Source: Hymenobacter rubripertinctus
Lineage (GTDB): Bacteria > Bacteroidota > Bacteroidia > Cytophagales > Hymenobacteraceae
Direction: 5' to 3'
DNA: 37,340 nt
NCBI RefSeq assembly: GCF_003583925.1
Contig: NZ_QYCN01000039.1
Coordinates: 1-37,340 of the forward strand
Shown: positions 14,706-22,508 of the stretch, in pieces
How positions within the stretch are numbered: the stretch's first letter is position 1
Layout: every line of letters starts with the position of its first letter
Notes under the pieces: generated by a model
Database searches by the model: none
What the model saw: only the letters and a program-made list of their open reading frames with translations
Told to the model about the DNA's origin: nothing
Program-made: the position numbers and the translations under genes

Positions 14706-14743
14706 CTAAAAGACCCGCCGACTTTAGTCTGCGGGTCTTTTAG
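14706..14743. terminator. Bidirectional terminator between hydroxylase 1 and the PID-CTERM gene
   Basis: The 13-bp perfect stem CTAAAAGACCCGC / GCGGGTCTTTTAG has a 12-nt loop and A/T-runs built into the base, so T-runs are present on both strands. It lies between convergent genes. Confidence 0.82.
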
Positions 14744-14796
14744 TTTAAGCCGTTTGTGAGTGCCCGCGACCCTAAGTCGGCGAGTATACCAGGCCG

Positions 14797-15042
14797 TTAG
14801 TTGGCATCCTCAGACTGCTCTACGGCGGCAGTCGGGCGGCGCAGGTGGCGTAGGGCCAAAGCGCTACCTGCCACTAGCAGTAAGGACGCACCTCCATCAA
14901 TCGGGACTGCAGTAGGAGAAGTAGGATCGGGGCTGGGGCCACCCGAGCCGGGTCCTTGTGCCCGGGCAGTCGGAGTGGACAGCAGAACAGCCAGCAGCAA
15001 CCCGGCAGGGCGTAGCAGAAAAAGGAGATTGGTAAGCTTCAT
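14797..15042 (-). CDS. Small PID-CTERM-type sorting-signal protein
   Basis: An 81-residue exported protein: signal peptide (1-29, ending STPTARAQ), a short Gly/Pro/Ser linker, then 'PIDGGASLLLVAGSALALRH' followed by Arg-Arg. The Pro-Ile-Asp-Gly-Gly motif, hydrophobic segment and basic end are the PID-CTERM sorting signal known from Bacteroidota, so the protein should be processed and retained at the envelope. Almost nothing remains besides the two targeting signals, so it may act as a peptide or small surface module. I chose ATG at 15042 because it places the signal peptide first; a longer open frame upstream has no start of this kind. It lies 71 nt after the NIDO protein gene on the same strand and is probably co-transcribed. 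Confidence 0.75.
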   Translation of the reverse strand: MKLTNLLFLLRPAGLLLAVLLSTPTARAQGPGSGGPSPDPTSPTAVPIDGGASLLLVAGSALALRHLRRPTAAVEQSEDAN

Positions 15043-15113
15043 AAGAGGGAAAACTAGAAACAGGAAAGATGCCTGCTGGCCGGTGAACACTGGGAGTGCC
15101 CACCGGCTCAGGG

Positions 15114-18100
15114 CTACTCGATTACCAGGCGTTTGGTGACCGGCCCCATGATGGTAGCCAGCCGTAACGTATAGACGCCTTGCGCAAGCCCGCTTACGGA
15201 TAGCACCTGCGTAGTGCTGGCAGAGCTTGGCAGCCACGAATAGCTCCTGACCGCCTGCCCCAGCGCGTTGTATAGTACGGCCGTACCCATCTGGTTGCGC
15301 AAAGCGGCCGGGAGCACCAGCGTGGCCGCCGTATGAGCTGGATTAGGATAGAGTTGGATCTGCTGGCCGGCCAGGGCAGCTGCGCTGGCCAGCAGACGGC
15401 TGGTGGTCAGTAGTACCGAAAATCGTGGACCCGTGGCATCTGCCGTCTGGCGGAAGGAGTACACTGGTTGCTGGGTCAGATCGAGGCTGACGCCGGTTTC
15501 CGCATCGCGCAGGTAGGCGTTGAGGCCGGCCGGCAGGTTCAGCAGCCGGATGGCTTCCAGCTGATAAGAGCCTGAAACGGCTACGCGTACCTGTAACGGA
15601 ATCAACACGTCGGAGCGGTTCAGGGCTGGCAGGCCGCTGATGCTCAACTGCTCCGAACCCGCTGGCAGCGAGATACTGGCGACGTTGCCGCTGGTCAGTT
15701 TGTAGGCGTCGAAGGCAGTGTCGAAGCCCGGCGTGGCACCTTGCTCAAAATAGACGGTGGCGGCGTCGCGTTGCGTGCCAGTTACCAAATCAAGCTGTAA
15801 TAGCGGCCGGGTTTCCAGTTCCGGGGTGCGGTTGAAAGCCGGGTTCTGGTAAGTGGTGACGCGGGCGGCGTTGCTCAGTAACAGGCTGCCCGGCGTGCCG
15901 GGGGCAGTTGCGCGCACAAAAAAGCCCTGGCCCATCGCAATGAAACGGGCGTCGCCGATGCCGTTTACGAAGCTGCTGTAGCTGCCGGCATACGTCCCCG
16001 ACGACTTGAATACATATACCGCGTTGTCGAGGCCCGAGAGGCCTGCTGCGGCCAGGGTCCAGTCGATCGGTGCGGGGTAGGGGTTGCCCAGCAGGTGCCA
16101 GCCCGAAGCGGGCTCGGTGCCGCGCGTAAGACCGGTGCGCGCCACGGGTCCGTTGGTGAGTGTTCCCACAAAGTCAACGGTGGCGGTAGCCGGCAGATTG
16201 ACGGTGTAGCCCACGCCCGGCGTGAGGGGGGCCGACTGGGAGGCCGGTGAAAACCAACCCTGGTCGAAGGCGCCGGCCGGGGCATTCACCCGGTTCTCAT
16301 CGTAGCCGAATACCGTAGGGAACGGCGTAACGGCGGCCGGTACCGGGGCCGTATTGTAGTCCGGGTTCACGACCGGTGTAAAGTTGGCCGTTGCAAGGTC
16401 GGCCACCGTGGTATTGCTGACGGGCGCGCTGTAGTGGCGGTAGCCAGCTCCGGCATTCTGGCTGGGGTTGATGTAGCGCTGTACCGTAGCCGCCCCGGTT
16501 ACCACGGCGGAGCCGTTGTTTGCCACCATGGCCGTGCCGGCGGCATCGGAGAGCAGAGTGAGCGTCTGGCTATTGGTGGCCAGGCTGCCATTGAGTGTAA
16601 GTAGGCGACTTACGGCCAGTGGCCCGGTGAGTTGGCCCCCGGCCGAACCGACAGTCAGGCCGCCTACACTTATCAGCGTATTACCGCCCAGGCTCTGCCG
16701 GGCGGAACCGCCCAGCACGAGGGTGCCCGTACCACCGAAGCTGCCGTTATTGAGGAGCGTACCATTGAGCGTGAGGAGGCCATCGTTGGCAATTGTGAGG
16801 CTGGCCCCGCTGGCAACGGTGAAGCTGTTCGCGGCGGCGGCGGCACTGAGTACCGGCATCCGCACGGCCGAAGCCGGAATCGTAACGTCGATGCTACCCG
16901 TGGGCAAGGTATTGTTCGTCCAGTTAGTGGGGTCAGTATATACAGTGCTTGTGCTGCCCGTCCACTGGCCGTTAGCCGCTGCGGGCGGATTCACTATCAC
17001 CGTAATATCGAACTGCCGGCTTGCTACCGGCGTGCCGTTATCCGTAGCCACCACACTAATCGTGGAGGTGCCCACGTTGCACGCCGCTCCGGTCACGCTT
17101 AGGTTCAGCACCGGGTTAATGCCCGTGCTAACGCTGGATGAAACGTTGCACAGGCCGTTGGTATTCACGGCCAGCGTCACGGTCTGGCCGGCCTCTGGTC
17201 CCGAAAACTGGGGGGCAATACTCACCGTTTGGCCCTGGTTGACGGTGATAGTGTTGTTGAGGGGCAAGTTGGTAGCGGAAGGCGGCAGGTTGCCGTCGGC
17301 AAAGACGCGGTACGAGATGCACTGCTGATCCAGCCAGTCTACCCCGCTGGGGCTCACGTTATCGGGGTGGGTGGCATTGTTGAGGTTGAAGCGGCCCGTC
17401 TGGATGAAGTCGCCGTTGGTACCGCGGTTATTGCCCACCGTTGCCAGCGAGCCCCCAAAACCGTTTGTGCCGCCAGAGGCGTCGCCGGTGGTCCACTGCA
17501 TGTCGCCATAGGCAAACGTCACATCGTCGGTCGTTACTCCCGATGAGTTGGCCCGGATGACAATCTGGAAAGTGTTTTTCTTGGTCGTATTGCTTTGGTA
17601 ATAACCCACCCGGTTCCAGGTCACTACCAGCCGGTCGGGGAAGATTTTGTACCAGATGCTGCCGCTACCGCTAGGCCGCGTGTCCACATCGGCCCAGAAA
17701 CCAGCCACCATGGGTGTGTTTATCGGGAAGCCATCGGCGGAATACTGCGACACTGGAGTGCCAAACGACAGGTTGCCGTTGGTGTTGATATAGACCCCGG
17801 TGTAGGGCGTGCCGAATAGCGTGAACGTGAAGCCCAGCGGAATCAGGTTGGACGAACCGTCGTCGTTGCGCGCCAGGTTGATGTAGCCGCCCGCTGCCGG
17901 AGCCGACACGGAATCCAGTGGCTCGAAGCAAGCTGGCAACTGGAGGGCGGTAGTACGGCCGCCGGCCGCCGGCCGGCCAGCGGGCTGTGGCCGGGCACTG
18001 GTCCGGATGAGGCTTTGCTTGCGCGCATCGTACTGCGGATCGAGCAGGGAAGGATCGAGGGAGTGGGCCGGCACAGCTTGGGCAAACGCCTGCTGCCCAA

Positions 18101-18164
18101 ACGTGCCGGTCAGGCACAACACCAGCATCCATCGACAAAGTACTACCAGAGAAAAGGTGCGCAT
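15114..18164 (-). CDS. Large secreted NIDO-domain protein with T9SS type A sorting domain
   Basis: A 1016-residue surface or secreted protein. The signal peptide is residues 1-29 (ending GQQAFAQ). Residues about 92-285 form a nidogen-like (NIDO) domain ('YINLARNDDGSSN', 'LGFTFTLFGTPYTGVYINTN', 'VAGFWADVDTR', 'QIVIRANSSG'). Residues about 290-395 look like an Ig-like/cadherin-type repeat ('VVATDNGTPVASRQF'). Residues about 395-570 hold a beta-helix-like stretch rich in Gly-Thr-Leu repeats ('LTLNGTLLNNGSFGGTGTLV'). The last ~80 residues are a Por-type sorting domain ('QLYPNPAHTAATLVLP' through 'GLAQGVYTLRL'). NIDO domains in other organisms occur in adhesive extracellular proteins, so adhesion is a reasonable guess, not shown. 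A promoter-like box is at 18270-18277. Confidence 0.85.
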   Translation of the reverse strand: MRTFSLVVLCRWMLVLCLTGTFGQQAFAQAVPAHSLDPSLLDPQYDARKQSLIRTSARPQPAGRPAAGGRTTALQLPACFEPLDSVSAPAAGGYINLARNDDGSSNLIPLGFTFTLFGTPYTGVYINTNGNLSFGTPVSQYSADGFPINTPMVAGFWADVDTRPSGSGSIWYKIFPDRLVVTWNRVGYYQSNTTKKNTFQIVIRANSSGVTTDDVTFAYGDMQWTTGDASGGTNGFGGSLATVGNNRGTNGDFIQTGRFNLNNATHPDNVSPSGVDWLDQQCISYRVFADGNLPPSATNLPLNNTITVNQGQTVSIAPQFSGPEAGQTVTLAVNTNGLCNVSSSVSTGINPVLNLSVTGAACNVGTSTISVVATDNGTPVASRQFDITVIVNPPAAANGQWTGSTSTVYTDPTNWTNNTLPTGSIDVTIPASAVRMPVLSAAAAANSFTVASGASLTIANDGLLTLNGTLLNNGSFGGTGTLVLGGSARQSLGGNTLISVGGLTVGSAGGQLTGPLAVSRLLTLNGSLATNSQTLTLLSDAAGTAMVANNGSAVVTGAATVQRYINPSQNAGAGYRHYSAPVSNTTVADLATANFTPVVNPDYNTAPVPAAVTPFPTVFGYDENRVNAPAGAFDQGWFSPASQSAPLTPGVGYTVNLPATATVDFVGTLTNGPVARTGLTRGTEPASGWHLLGNPYPAPIDWTLAAAGLSGLDNAVYVFKSSGTYAGSYSSFVNGIGDARFIAMGQGFFVRATAPGTPGSLLLSNAARVTTYQNPAFNRTPELETRPLLQLDLVTGTQRDAATVYFEQGATPGFDTAFDAYKLTSGNVASISLPAGSEQLSISGLPALNRSDVLIPLQVRVAVSGSYQLEAIRLLNLPAGLNAYLRDAETGVSLDLTQQPVYSFRQTADATGPRFSVLLTTSRLLASAAALAGQQIQLYPNPAHTAATLVLPAALRNQMGTAVLYNALGQAVRSYSWLPSSASTTQVLSVSGLAQGVYTLRLATIMGPVTKRLVIE

Positions 18165-18269
18165 AAGGGCTTATGGGTAAGTGAAATAATGAAAAAATGC
18201 AAGACAGATAGTGGACAGGACTCCAGTGGCCGGGGAATGACTGGCAGGGGCGCAGGCTGAAATCAGTGT

Positions 18270-18277
18270 CAAATGTA
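18270..18277 (-). promoter_or_regulatory. -7 promoter element of the NIDO protein gene
   Basis: On the minus strand TACATTTG matches TAnnTTTG exactly, 105 nt before the start codon, within an AT-rich stretch. No clear TTG stands at 19 nt upstream. It would transcribe the NIDO and PID-CTERM genes, divergently from the second hydroxylase unit. Confidence 0.5.
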
Positions 18278-18441
18278 TTATTTATATGGGAATAAATATC
18301 ATAAAAATGATCAGTCGCAACGGATTGACAGACAGATGGAGGTAGTAGGAGTAAGTGGGGAGAGGTACGGGAACTTTCTGCCGAACCTGTTGGCTGTTTC
18401 CGTCATGCTTTGTCGCGTCACTTCACCACCAAAAAAACGCT

Positions 18442-18449
18442 TACATTTA
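18442..18449 (+). promoter_or_regulatory. Putative -7 box of the tyrosine leader
   Basis: TACATTTA (7 of 8 against TAnnTTTG) lies 6 nt before the leader ATG at 18456, within TTACATTTACGGC, a near copy of the string before the first hydroxylase leader. The -33 region is poor. With this box the message would be leaderless or have only one or two nt before the start codon. Confidence 0.45.
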
Positions 18450-18455
18450 CGGCCG

Positions 18456-18542
18456 ATGCCGCTGTTCACCTCCCGCTATTATGCTTATGCCTATTACGCT
18501 CCGGCCCGGAGCGGAGCGGCGGCGGCGTACCCGAGGAACTAG
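18456..18542 (+). CDS. Tyrosine-rich leader peptide upstream of the second hydroxylase
   Basis: A 28-codon frame: MPLFTSRYYAYAYYAPARSG, then AAAAYPRN and TAG. Five of codons 8-14 are Tyr (YYAYAYY), using both TAT and TAC. It lies between a putative promoter and an intrinsic terminator that precedes phenylalanine-4-hydroxylase. By analogy with trp, his and phe leaders it should sense charged tRNA-Tyr, the end product of the enzyme it controls. The Tyr run ends exactly where the first leader hairpin begins (18497). I know of no described leader of this kind for this enzyme. Confidence 0.8.
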   Translation: MPLFTSRYYAYAYYAPARSGAAAAYPRN

Positions 18543-18614
18543 CACCAGCATCTTCCTCCCCACGACTTGTCAAGCCTGCTTCCGCTTCCTGCGGAGGCAG
18601 GCTTTTTCTTTTTA
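18497..18614 (+). promoter_or_regulatory. Tyrosine attenuator (pause, antiterminator and terminator hairpins)
   Basis: Segment 1:2 is the perfect 7-bp hairpin CGCTCCG-GCC-CGGAGCG (18497-18513), directly after the last Tyr codon. Segment 2:3 is GCGGAGCGGC (18511-18520) with GCC-t-GC-t-TCCGC (18574-18585), ten pairs with two bulged T. Segment 3:4 is the terminator at 18572-18604. The pairings exclude each other: 1:2 takes three bases of segment 2, and 2:3 takes the 5' arm of the terminator. A ribosome delayed on the last Tyr codons would cover segment 1 and favour read-through; smooth translation would favour termination. The model is inferred from sequence. Which of the five Tyr codons matters is open. 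Confidence 0.72.
18572..18614 (+). terminator. Intrinsic terminator in the tyrosine leader
   Basis: AAGCCTGCTTCCGC pairs with GCGGAGGCAGGCTT (18572-18585 with 18591-18604), 14 pairs with one G-U, a 5-nt loop, then TTT-C-TTTTT. It ends about 20 nt before the hydroxylase ATG. The 5' arm closely resembles that of the terminator at 13871 (both contain GCTTCCG). Confidence 0.88.
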
Positions 18615-18632
18615 CCCCTTCTTGTTTTTCGT

Positions 18633-19388
18633 ATGCAGTCCACTGATCTATCCATACCCTCGCCCGCCCGCCCGCTTTCGCTCCTGACCCAGGACTACGA
18701 CCTGTACACCGCCGCCGATCAGCACGTGTGGCAACTGCTCTTCGACCGGCAGATGGAACTGTTGCCCGGCCGGGCGGCCGGCGCCTTTCTGGAAGGCGTG
18801 CGCCGGGTGGGGTTTACCCGCACCGCCATTCCCGATTTCCGGGAGGTGAGTCCGCGCCTGCGGGCCCTCACGGGCTGGGAGCTGGTGGTCGTGCCCGGCA
18901 TCGTGGATGACGCCATTTTCTTTCAGCTGCTGGCCGACCGCAAGTTTCCGGCTACCACCTGGCTGCGCACCCTGGAGCAGCTCGATTACCTGGAGGAGCC
19001 CGATATGTTCCACGACGTGTTCGGGCACGTGCCGCTGCTCACGGACCCGGATTTCGCGGCGTTTCTGCAAGCCCTGGGAGTGGCCGCCGGGCAGCATACC
19101 GGGAACCCCGCCGCGCTGGAGCAGTTCACGCGCCTGTATTGGTTCACGGCCGAGTTCGGCTTGCTGCGCCAGCCGGACGGGCTGCGTATTTACGGCGCCG
19201 GCCTGCTGTCTTCGCACGGCGAAGTCCGGTTCAGCCTCAGTGAGGAGCCCACCCGCCTGCCTTTCAGCCTCGAAGGCGTGCTGAGCACCCCCTTCGAGAA
19301 GGACAAGTTTCAGGACCTCTATTTCGAGCTCTCCGATATGCAGCAGCTGCCCGTCAGCCTCCAGCAACTGCAGGCCCGGCTGGCGTGA
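18633..19388 (+). CDS. phhA: Phenylalanine-4-monooxygenase, complete active site
   Basis: Hydroxylates phenylalanine to tyrosine with tetrahydropterin, O2 and Fe(II), in the cytoplasm. The 251-residue protein lacks the N-terminal regulatory domain of animal enzymes, like other bacterial members. It shows 'DQHVWQLLFDRQMELL', 'FTRTAIPDFREVSPRL', 'DRKFPATTWLRTLEQLDYLE', the iron ligands His127 and His132 in 'MFHDVFGHVPLL', Glu174 in 'YWFTAEFGLL', and 'GAGLLSSHGEV'. I chose ATG 18633, which lies just downstream of the attenuator terminator; an in-frame start upstream would read through it. The Tyr-codon leader suggests the enzyme serves tyrosine supply instead of, or besides, phenylalanine breakdown. 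The paralogue at 13905 has lost the equivalent Glu. Confidence 0.92.
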   Translation: MQSTDLSIPSPARPLSLLTQDYDLYTAADQHVWQLLFDRQMELLPGRAAGAFLEGVRRVGFTRTAIPDFREVSPRLRALTGWELVVVPGIVDDAIFFQLLADRKFPATTWLRTLEQLDYLEEPDMFHDVFGHVPLLTDPDFAAFLQALGVAAGQHTGNPAALEQFTRLYWFTAEFGLLRQPDGLRIYGAGLLSSHGEVRFSLSEEPTRLPFSLEGVLSTPFEKDKFQDLYFELSDMQQLPVSLQQLQARLA

Positions 19389-19391
19389 AGT

Positions 19392-19480
19392 GGTGAGGTG
19401 GTGAGTTTGATGTTCGGACGGGCTTAATTGCGCCACTTGCGCAGATAGGCCCGTCCGAACATCGAACTCACCACCTCACC
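19392..19480. repeat. Long inverted repeat between convergent genes
   Basis: The 32-nt arms 19392-19423 (starting GGTGAGGTGGTGAGTTTGAT) and 19449-19480 differ at one position (a G-U pair). The 25-nt loop contains a further 5-bp stem TGCGC/GCGCA. The sequence is unlike the other repeats but the nested architecture matches the one at 12411. It starts 4 nt after the hydroxylase stop and could serve to end or stabilise both transcripts. Confidence 0.85.
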
Positions 19481-19497
19481 ATCGTGAGCCACCTCAC

Positions 19498-19983
19498 CTA
19501 ATATCGCCAACCGAGCCTGCGGTACACGAAGTGCAGGAGCCAGAGCGGGCCGATGAGCAGGAATTGCAGGTCTTTGAGAAACGACGGTTTCTTGCCCTCT
19601 ACTTTGTGGCCCCAGAACTGCCCGATCCAGGCCAGCACGAAGAGGATGAGGCACACCGCCCACAGGGGCAGCGCGGCCTGGGCCTGTACCACCCGCAACG
19701 CCAGCGCCATGCCCAGCCACACCAGTACCATGCCCCCCGCCAACCGGCCCGACAGGCGCAGGTAATACCCCACGGCCAGCACCATCACCAATGTAGCCCA
19801 GTTCAGCCAGGGGCTCAGTTGCCGCACCGCCGCCGGCACCGGAACCGACCAGAGCAGCCCCAGAATGGCGAACATAATGAGAGGTACGCACACCCAATGA
19901 ACCAGCTTGTTCGTGGGGTTCTGGTGGCTTTCGGCGTACTCGTTCAGCAGGCGCTGCACGGGCGAGAGTAAGGAAGTAGACAT
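19498..19983 (-). CDS. Mpo1/YGL010w-like integral membrane protein (DUF962)
   Basis: A 161-residue protein with about four hydrophobic segments. The conserved motifs of the DUF962/Mpo1 family are present: 'YAESHQNPTNKLVHWVCVP' near residues 15-33 and 'QFWGHKVEGKKPSFL' near residues 125-140, including the His residues thought to bind iron. Yeast Mpo1 is an ER dioxygenase in alpha-oxidation of 2-hydroxy fatty acids; whether bacterial members do the same is not known to me. The start ATG at 19983 is preferred over an in-frame TTG at 20010. It points toward the hydroxylase gene across an inverted repeat. Confidence 0.82.
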   Translation of the reverse strand: MSTSLLSPVQRLLNEYAESHQNPTNKLVHWVCVPLIMFAILGLLWSVPVPAAVRQLSPWLNWATLVMVLAVGYYLRLSGRLAGGMVLVWLGMALALRVVQAQAALPLWAVCLILFVLAWIGQFWGHKVEGKKPSFLKDLQFLLIGPLWLLHFVYRRLGWRY

Positions 19984-20082
19984 GAAGGTTGGCCGCGAAG
20001 TGGAAGACAAAATATACGCATTTCACTCACTATTTGAGGCCCTTAGTGCATTTGCTCACGCCCCTTTCGGTACCCCGAAATG

Positions 20083-20112
20083 AAAAGGCTGCCCCAACAG
20101 GAGCAGCCTTTT
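20083..20112 (-). terminator. Intrinsic terminator of the dienelactone hydrolase gene
   Basis: The 10-bp perfect stem AAAAGGCTGC / GCAGCCTTTT has a 10-nt loop; T-runs form on both strands. It lies 41 nt after the hydrolase stop on the minus strand and upstream of the Mpo1-like gene. Confidence 0.78.
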
Positions 20113-20153
20113 ACATGAATAATTGTCTGCAAAATCCGCGTTAATCCGTGGTC

Positions 20154-21020
20154 TTATTTGAGCTTGAGGTTTTTCTTGAGGTAAGCCACCGAAGCGGCGT
20201 GGGCATCCTCGGCGAAATCCTTGCTGTACTTGGGGTTAGAGGGGTTGGCGAAGGCGTGGTCGGCGTCGTAGGCTTTTACGGTGAGGCCTTTCTTGGCGGC
20301 CTTCATATCCTTTTCGAACTGCGTGACCACTTCCTGATTGATCCACTTGTCTTGCTTGGCAAACACCATCAGCACATCGGTATTCAGGGTTTTGAGCTTG
20401 GCAACGTCTTTCTCAGGCATGCCGTAGTACATCACGCAGCCCACCGCCTGCTTGCCGGCCAGCAGCGCCGTTTGCAGACTCCAGCCGCCCCCGAAGCACC
20501 ACCCAATGCTGGCCACCTGGGCGTGTGGCCCGGCATGCAACAGGGCACCTTTGATGATGGCTTGGGCGCGGTCGGTTTTTACACTTTGCATAAGCTTGCC
20601 AGCCTCGTCGGCCGTAGTGGCTACCTGGCCGTCGTAGAGGTCGAGGGCGATGACGTTGGTGCCCGGCAGCTCCTTGGCAAAACGGGCGGCTTCCTGCTTG
20701 ATGTAGTCATTGAGACCCCACCACTCGTGAATTACGAACAGGTACTTGTCGGAGCGGATGCTGCTCTTGATCTCAAAAGCCTTGCTGCTGCCGCCGTCGG
20801 TGGTTTTGAATTCAATCATCTCGCCGGTGCCGGCGTAGGTGAAGGGCAGGGGCGCATCGTGGCCGCCGGAGAAATCCTCATTCGAGGCCAGCATGGCGAA
20901 CACCTCCGTGGCATTCTGGCCGGCGGCAGGCTTGGCGCAGCAGCTCATGGTGGTGGTTTGGGCCGAAGCCACGGATACCACGCTCAGCAGCGCGGCACAC
21001 AGAGTCCATAGTTTTTTCAT
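20154..21020 (-). CDS. Exported dienelactone hydrolase family protein
   Basis: A 288-residue alpha/beta hydrolase. The signal peptide is residues 1-20 (ending SVASAQ), so it acts outside the cytoplasm, unlike the catechol-pathway ClcD enzymes. The catalytic triad is visible: Cys175 in 'IGWCFGGG', Asp in 'FAKQDKWI' and His in 'YDADHAFANP'. The 'IHEWWGLNDYI' oxyanion region is typical of the family. A Cys-Cys pair follows the signal peptide ('TTMSCCAKP'); it could be structural, and a lipobox is not clear. The substrate is unknown. It follows the AarF-type kinase gene on the same strand with a 93-nt gap and ends in a terminator. Confidence 0.85.
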   Translation of the reverse strand: MKKLWTLCAALLSVVSVASAQTTTMSCCAKPAAGQNATEVFAMLASNEDFSGGHDAPLPFTYAGTGEMIEFKTTDGGSSKAFEIKSSIRSDKYLFVIHEWWGLNDYIKQEAARFAKELPGTNVIALDLYDGQVATTADEAGKLMQSVKTDRAQAIIKGALLHAGPHAQVASIGWCFGGGWSLQTALLAGKQAVGCVMYYGMPEKDVAKLKTLNTDVLMVFAKQDKWINQEVVTQFEKDMKAAKKGLTVKAYDADHAFANPSNPKYSKDFAEDAHAASVAYLKKNLKLK

Positions 21021-21083
21021 GGAAACAAGAAGGGGAAGAGGGGAAAGGTTGGATCAGAAAGCCCCGGGTATCGATCCAGATTA

Positions 21084-21110
21084 GCCGGGAGGTAGCAACT
21101 GCTACCGGCC
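21084..21110 (-). other. Small hairpin between the kinase and hydrolase genes
   Basis: GGTAGC-AACT-GCTACC (21091-21106) with a possible outer GCC/GGC extension, 4-30 nt after the kinase stop on the minus strand. No T-run follows, so a terminator is doubtful. Confidence 0.3.
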
Positions 21111-21113
21111 AGA

Positions 21114-22439
21114 TTAATTTTCGTCGGCCGGGCGGGTGCGGATATCGGCCCGCAGCTCGGTGAGCAGGGCGTAAAGGCCCACGTAGGTACGGTTGAGGTA
21201 GATAAAATGCTCGGAGCCGCGGGGCTCGCGCTGCTGACGCAGTTCGGGCTGCTGCATCAGGTCGTCGCCGAGGGCGTAGAGGGCTTGCATGTAAGCCGGG
21301 TCGCCGAAATTGAAGGTAGGCTGGCGGAAAGGGCGGCCCACCAGCTCCAGGGAGGCCTGCATGGTGCGCAGGTAAAACTCCCGGCGGGTGGGACTGTCCT
21401 CAGGGCGCAACACGCCCCCTTCGGTGAGCAGGGCCGCCAGCTTATCCGGGTCGGCGAGGGTTTCGGGGGTGAGCAGGGCCGTGAACAGGCGGTGCACGTC
21501 GGCCGGAATTTCCTTTACGCAGCCAAAATCCAGCACGCCCACGGTACCGCCTTCAGCAGCACGGAGCAGAAAGTTGCCGGGGTGCGGGTCGGCGTGGACG
21601 CGGCGCAGCTCGTTGAGCTGGAACATATAGAAGTCCCAGAGCGCCTGGCCGAGCTGATTGCGTACGGCCTGGGGGGGCTCCGTGAGCAGGAACTCCTTCA
21701 GGTGCTGGCCGGGTAGCCAATCCATGGTCAGGATGCGGATGGACGACAGCTCCGGGTAGTAGCGGGGGAATTGTAAGTGGGCCAGTCCGGCGCAGGCGTC
21801 CGCAATTTCCTGGCCCCGGCGCAGCTCCAGGTTGTAATCGGTTTCTTCGAGCAGCCGGGTTTCCACCTCCTCCATGTAAGGCCGCACGGTGGCTTCATCG
21901 AGGCCCAGCACGCGCAGGGCAATGGGTTTTACCAGCCGGATGTCGGAACGGATGCTGTCGGCCACGCCGGGATACTGCACCTTCACGGCTAGGTCTTTAC
22001 CTTCCTTTCGGGCGAAATGCACCTGCCCGATACTGGCTGCCTGCCGGGCCGCCAGGTCAAACTCAGCAAACACTTCGAACGGCGACTTCCCGAAGGTGTC
22101 GCGGAAGGCTTTCACCACGAGCGGGCCGGAGAGGGGCGGGGTCTGGTACTGGGCCTGGGCGAACTGGTCGGCGTAGGCAGTGGGGAGCAGGTTTTTCTCC
22201 ATGGCCAGCATCTGGGCCACCTTCAGCACGGAGCCTTTCATTTCGCTGAGCGTGCCGTAGAGCTCGGCCGCATTGGCCGCGTGCAGGTCATCGGTGGTGC
22301 TTTCGGCCCCCACGGCCCGCTTGGCGTAGTGCTTCACGTAGTTGGCCCCCACATTCAGGCCGGTTTTGGCAAAACGCGCCGCCCGCGCCACTTTGGAGGT
22401 TGGCAGGGAGGAAAGCGAGTTAGCAGCTTCGTCAGACAT
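21114..22439 (-). CDS. AarF/ABC1/UbiB-family atypical kinase
   Basis: A 441-residue ABC1-family protein-kinase-like ATPase, a family linked to quinone synthesis and lipid handling. Family motifs are 'LYGTLSEMKGSVLKVAQML' (the KxGQ-type motif, here KVAQ), 'ARQAASIGQVHFA' (Ala-rich loop), 'LAVKVQYPG' (ATP Lys), 'ETDYNLELRR' (ExD), 'RVHADPHPGNFLL' (catalytic loop) and 'VLDFGCVKEI' (DFG). I chose ATG 22439 (MSDEAANSLSS); the open frame further upstream is intergenic repeat sequence. A Gly is missing from the classical KxGQ motif, which is uncommon but seen in some bacterial relatives. It follows a TetR-like gene and a photolyase on the same strand. Confidence 0.85.
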   Translation of the reverse strand: MSDEAANSLSSLPTSKVARAARFAKTGLNVGANYVKHYAKRAVGAESTTDDLHAANAAELYGTLSEMKGSVLKVAQMLAMEKNLLPTAYADQFAQAQYQTPPLSGPLVVKAFRDTFGKSPFEVFAEFDLAARQAASIGQVHFARKEGKDLAVKVQYPGVADSIRSDIRLVKPIALRVLGLDEATVRPYMEEVETRLLEETDYNLELRRGQEIADACAGLAHLQFPRYYPELSSIRILTMDWLPGQHLKEFLLTEPPQAVRNQLGQALWDFYMFQLNELRRVHADPHPGNFLLRAAEGGTVGVLDFGCVKEIPADVHRLFTALLTPETLADPDKLAALLTEGGVLRPEDSPTRREFYLRTMQASLELVGRPFRQPTFNFGDPAYMQALYALGDDLMQQPELRQQREPRGSEHFIYLNRTYVGLYALLTELRADIRTRPADEN

Positions 22440-22508
22440 GGGTATTTCGGGAAGAAAGAGGCAAGGAAAGATACTTCGGTACCCGAAGGGCCTGGGAAGT
22501 ACATTAGG

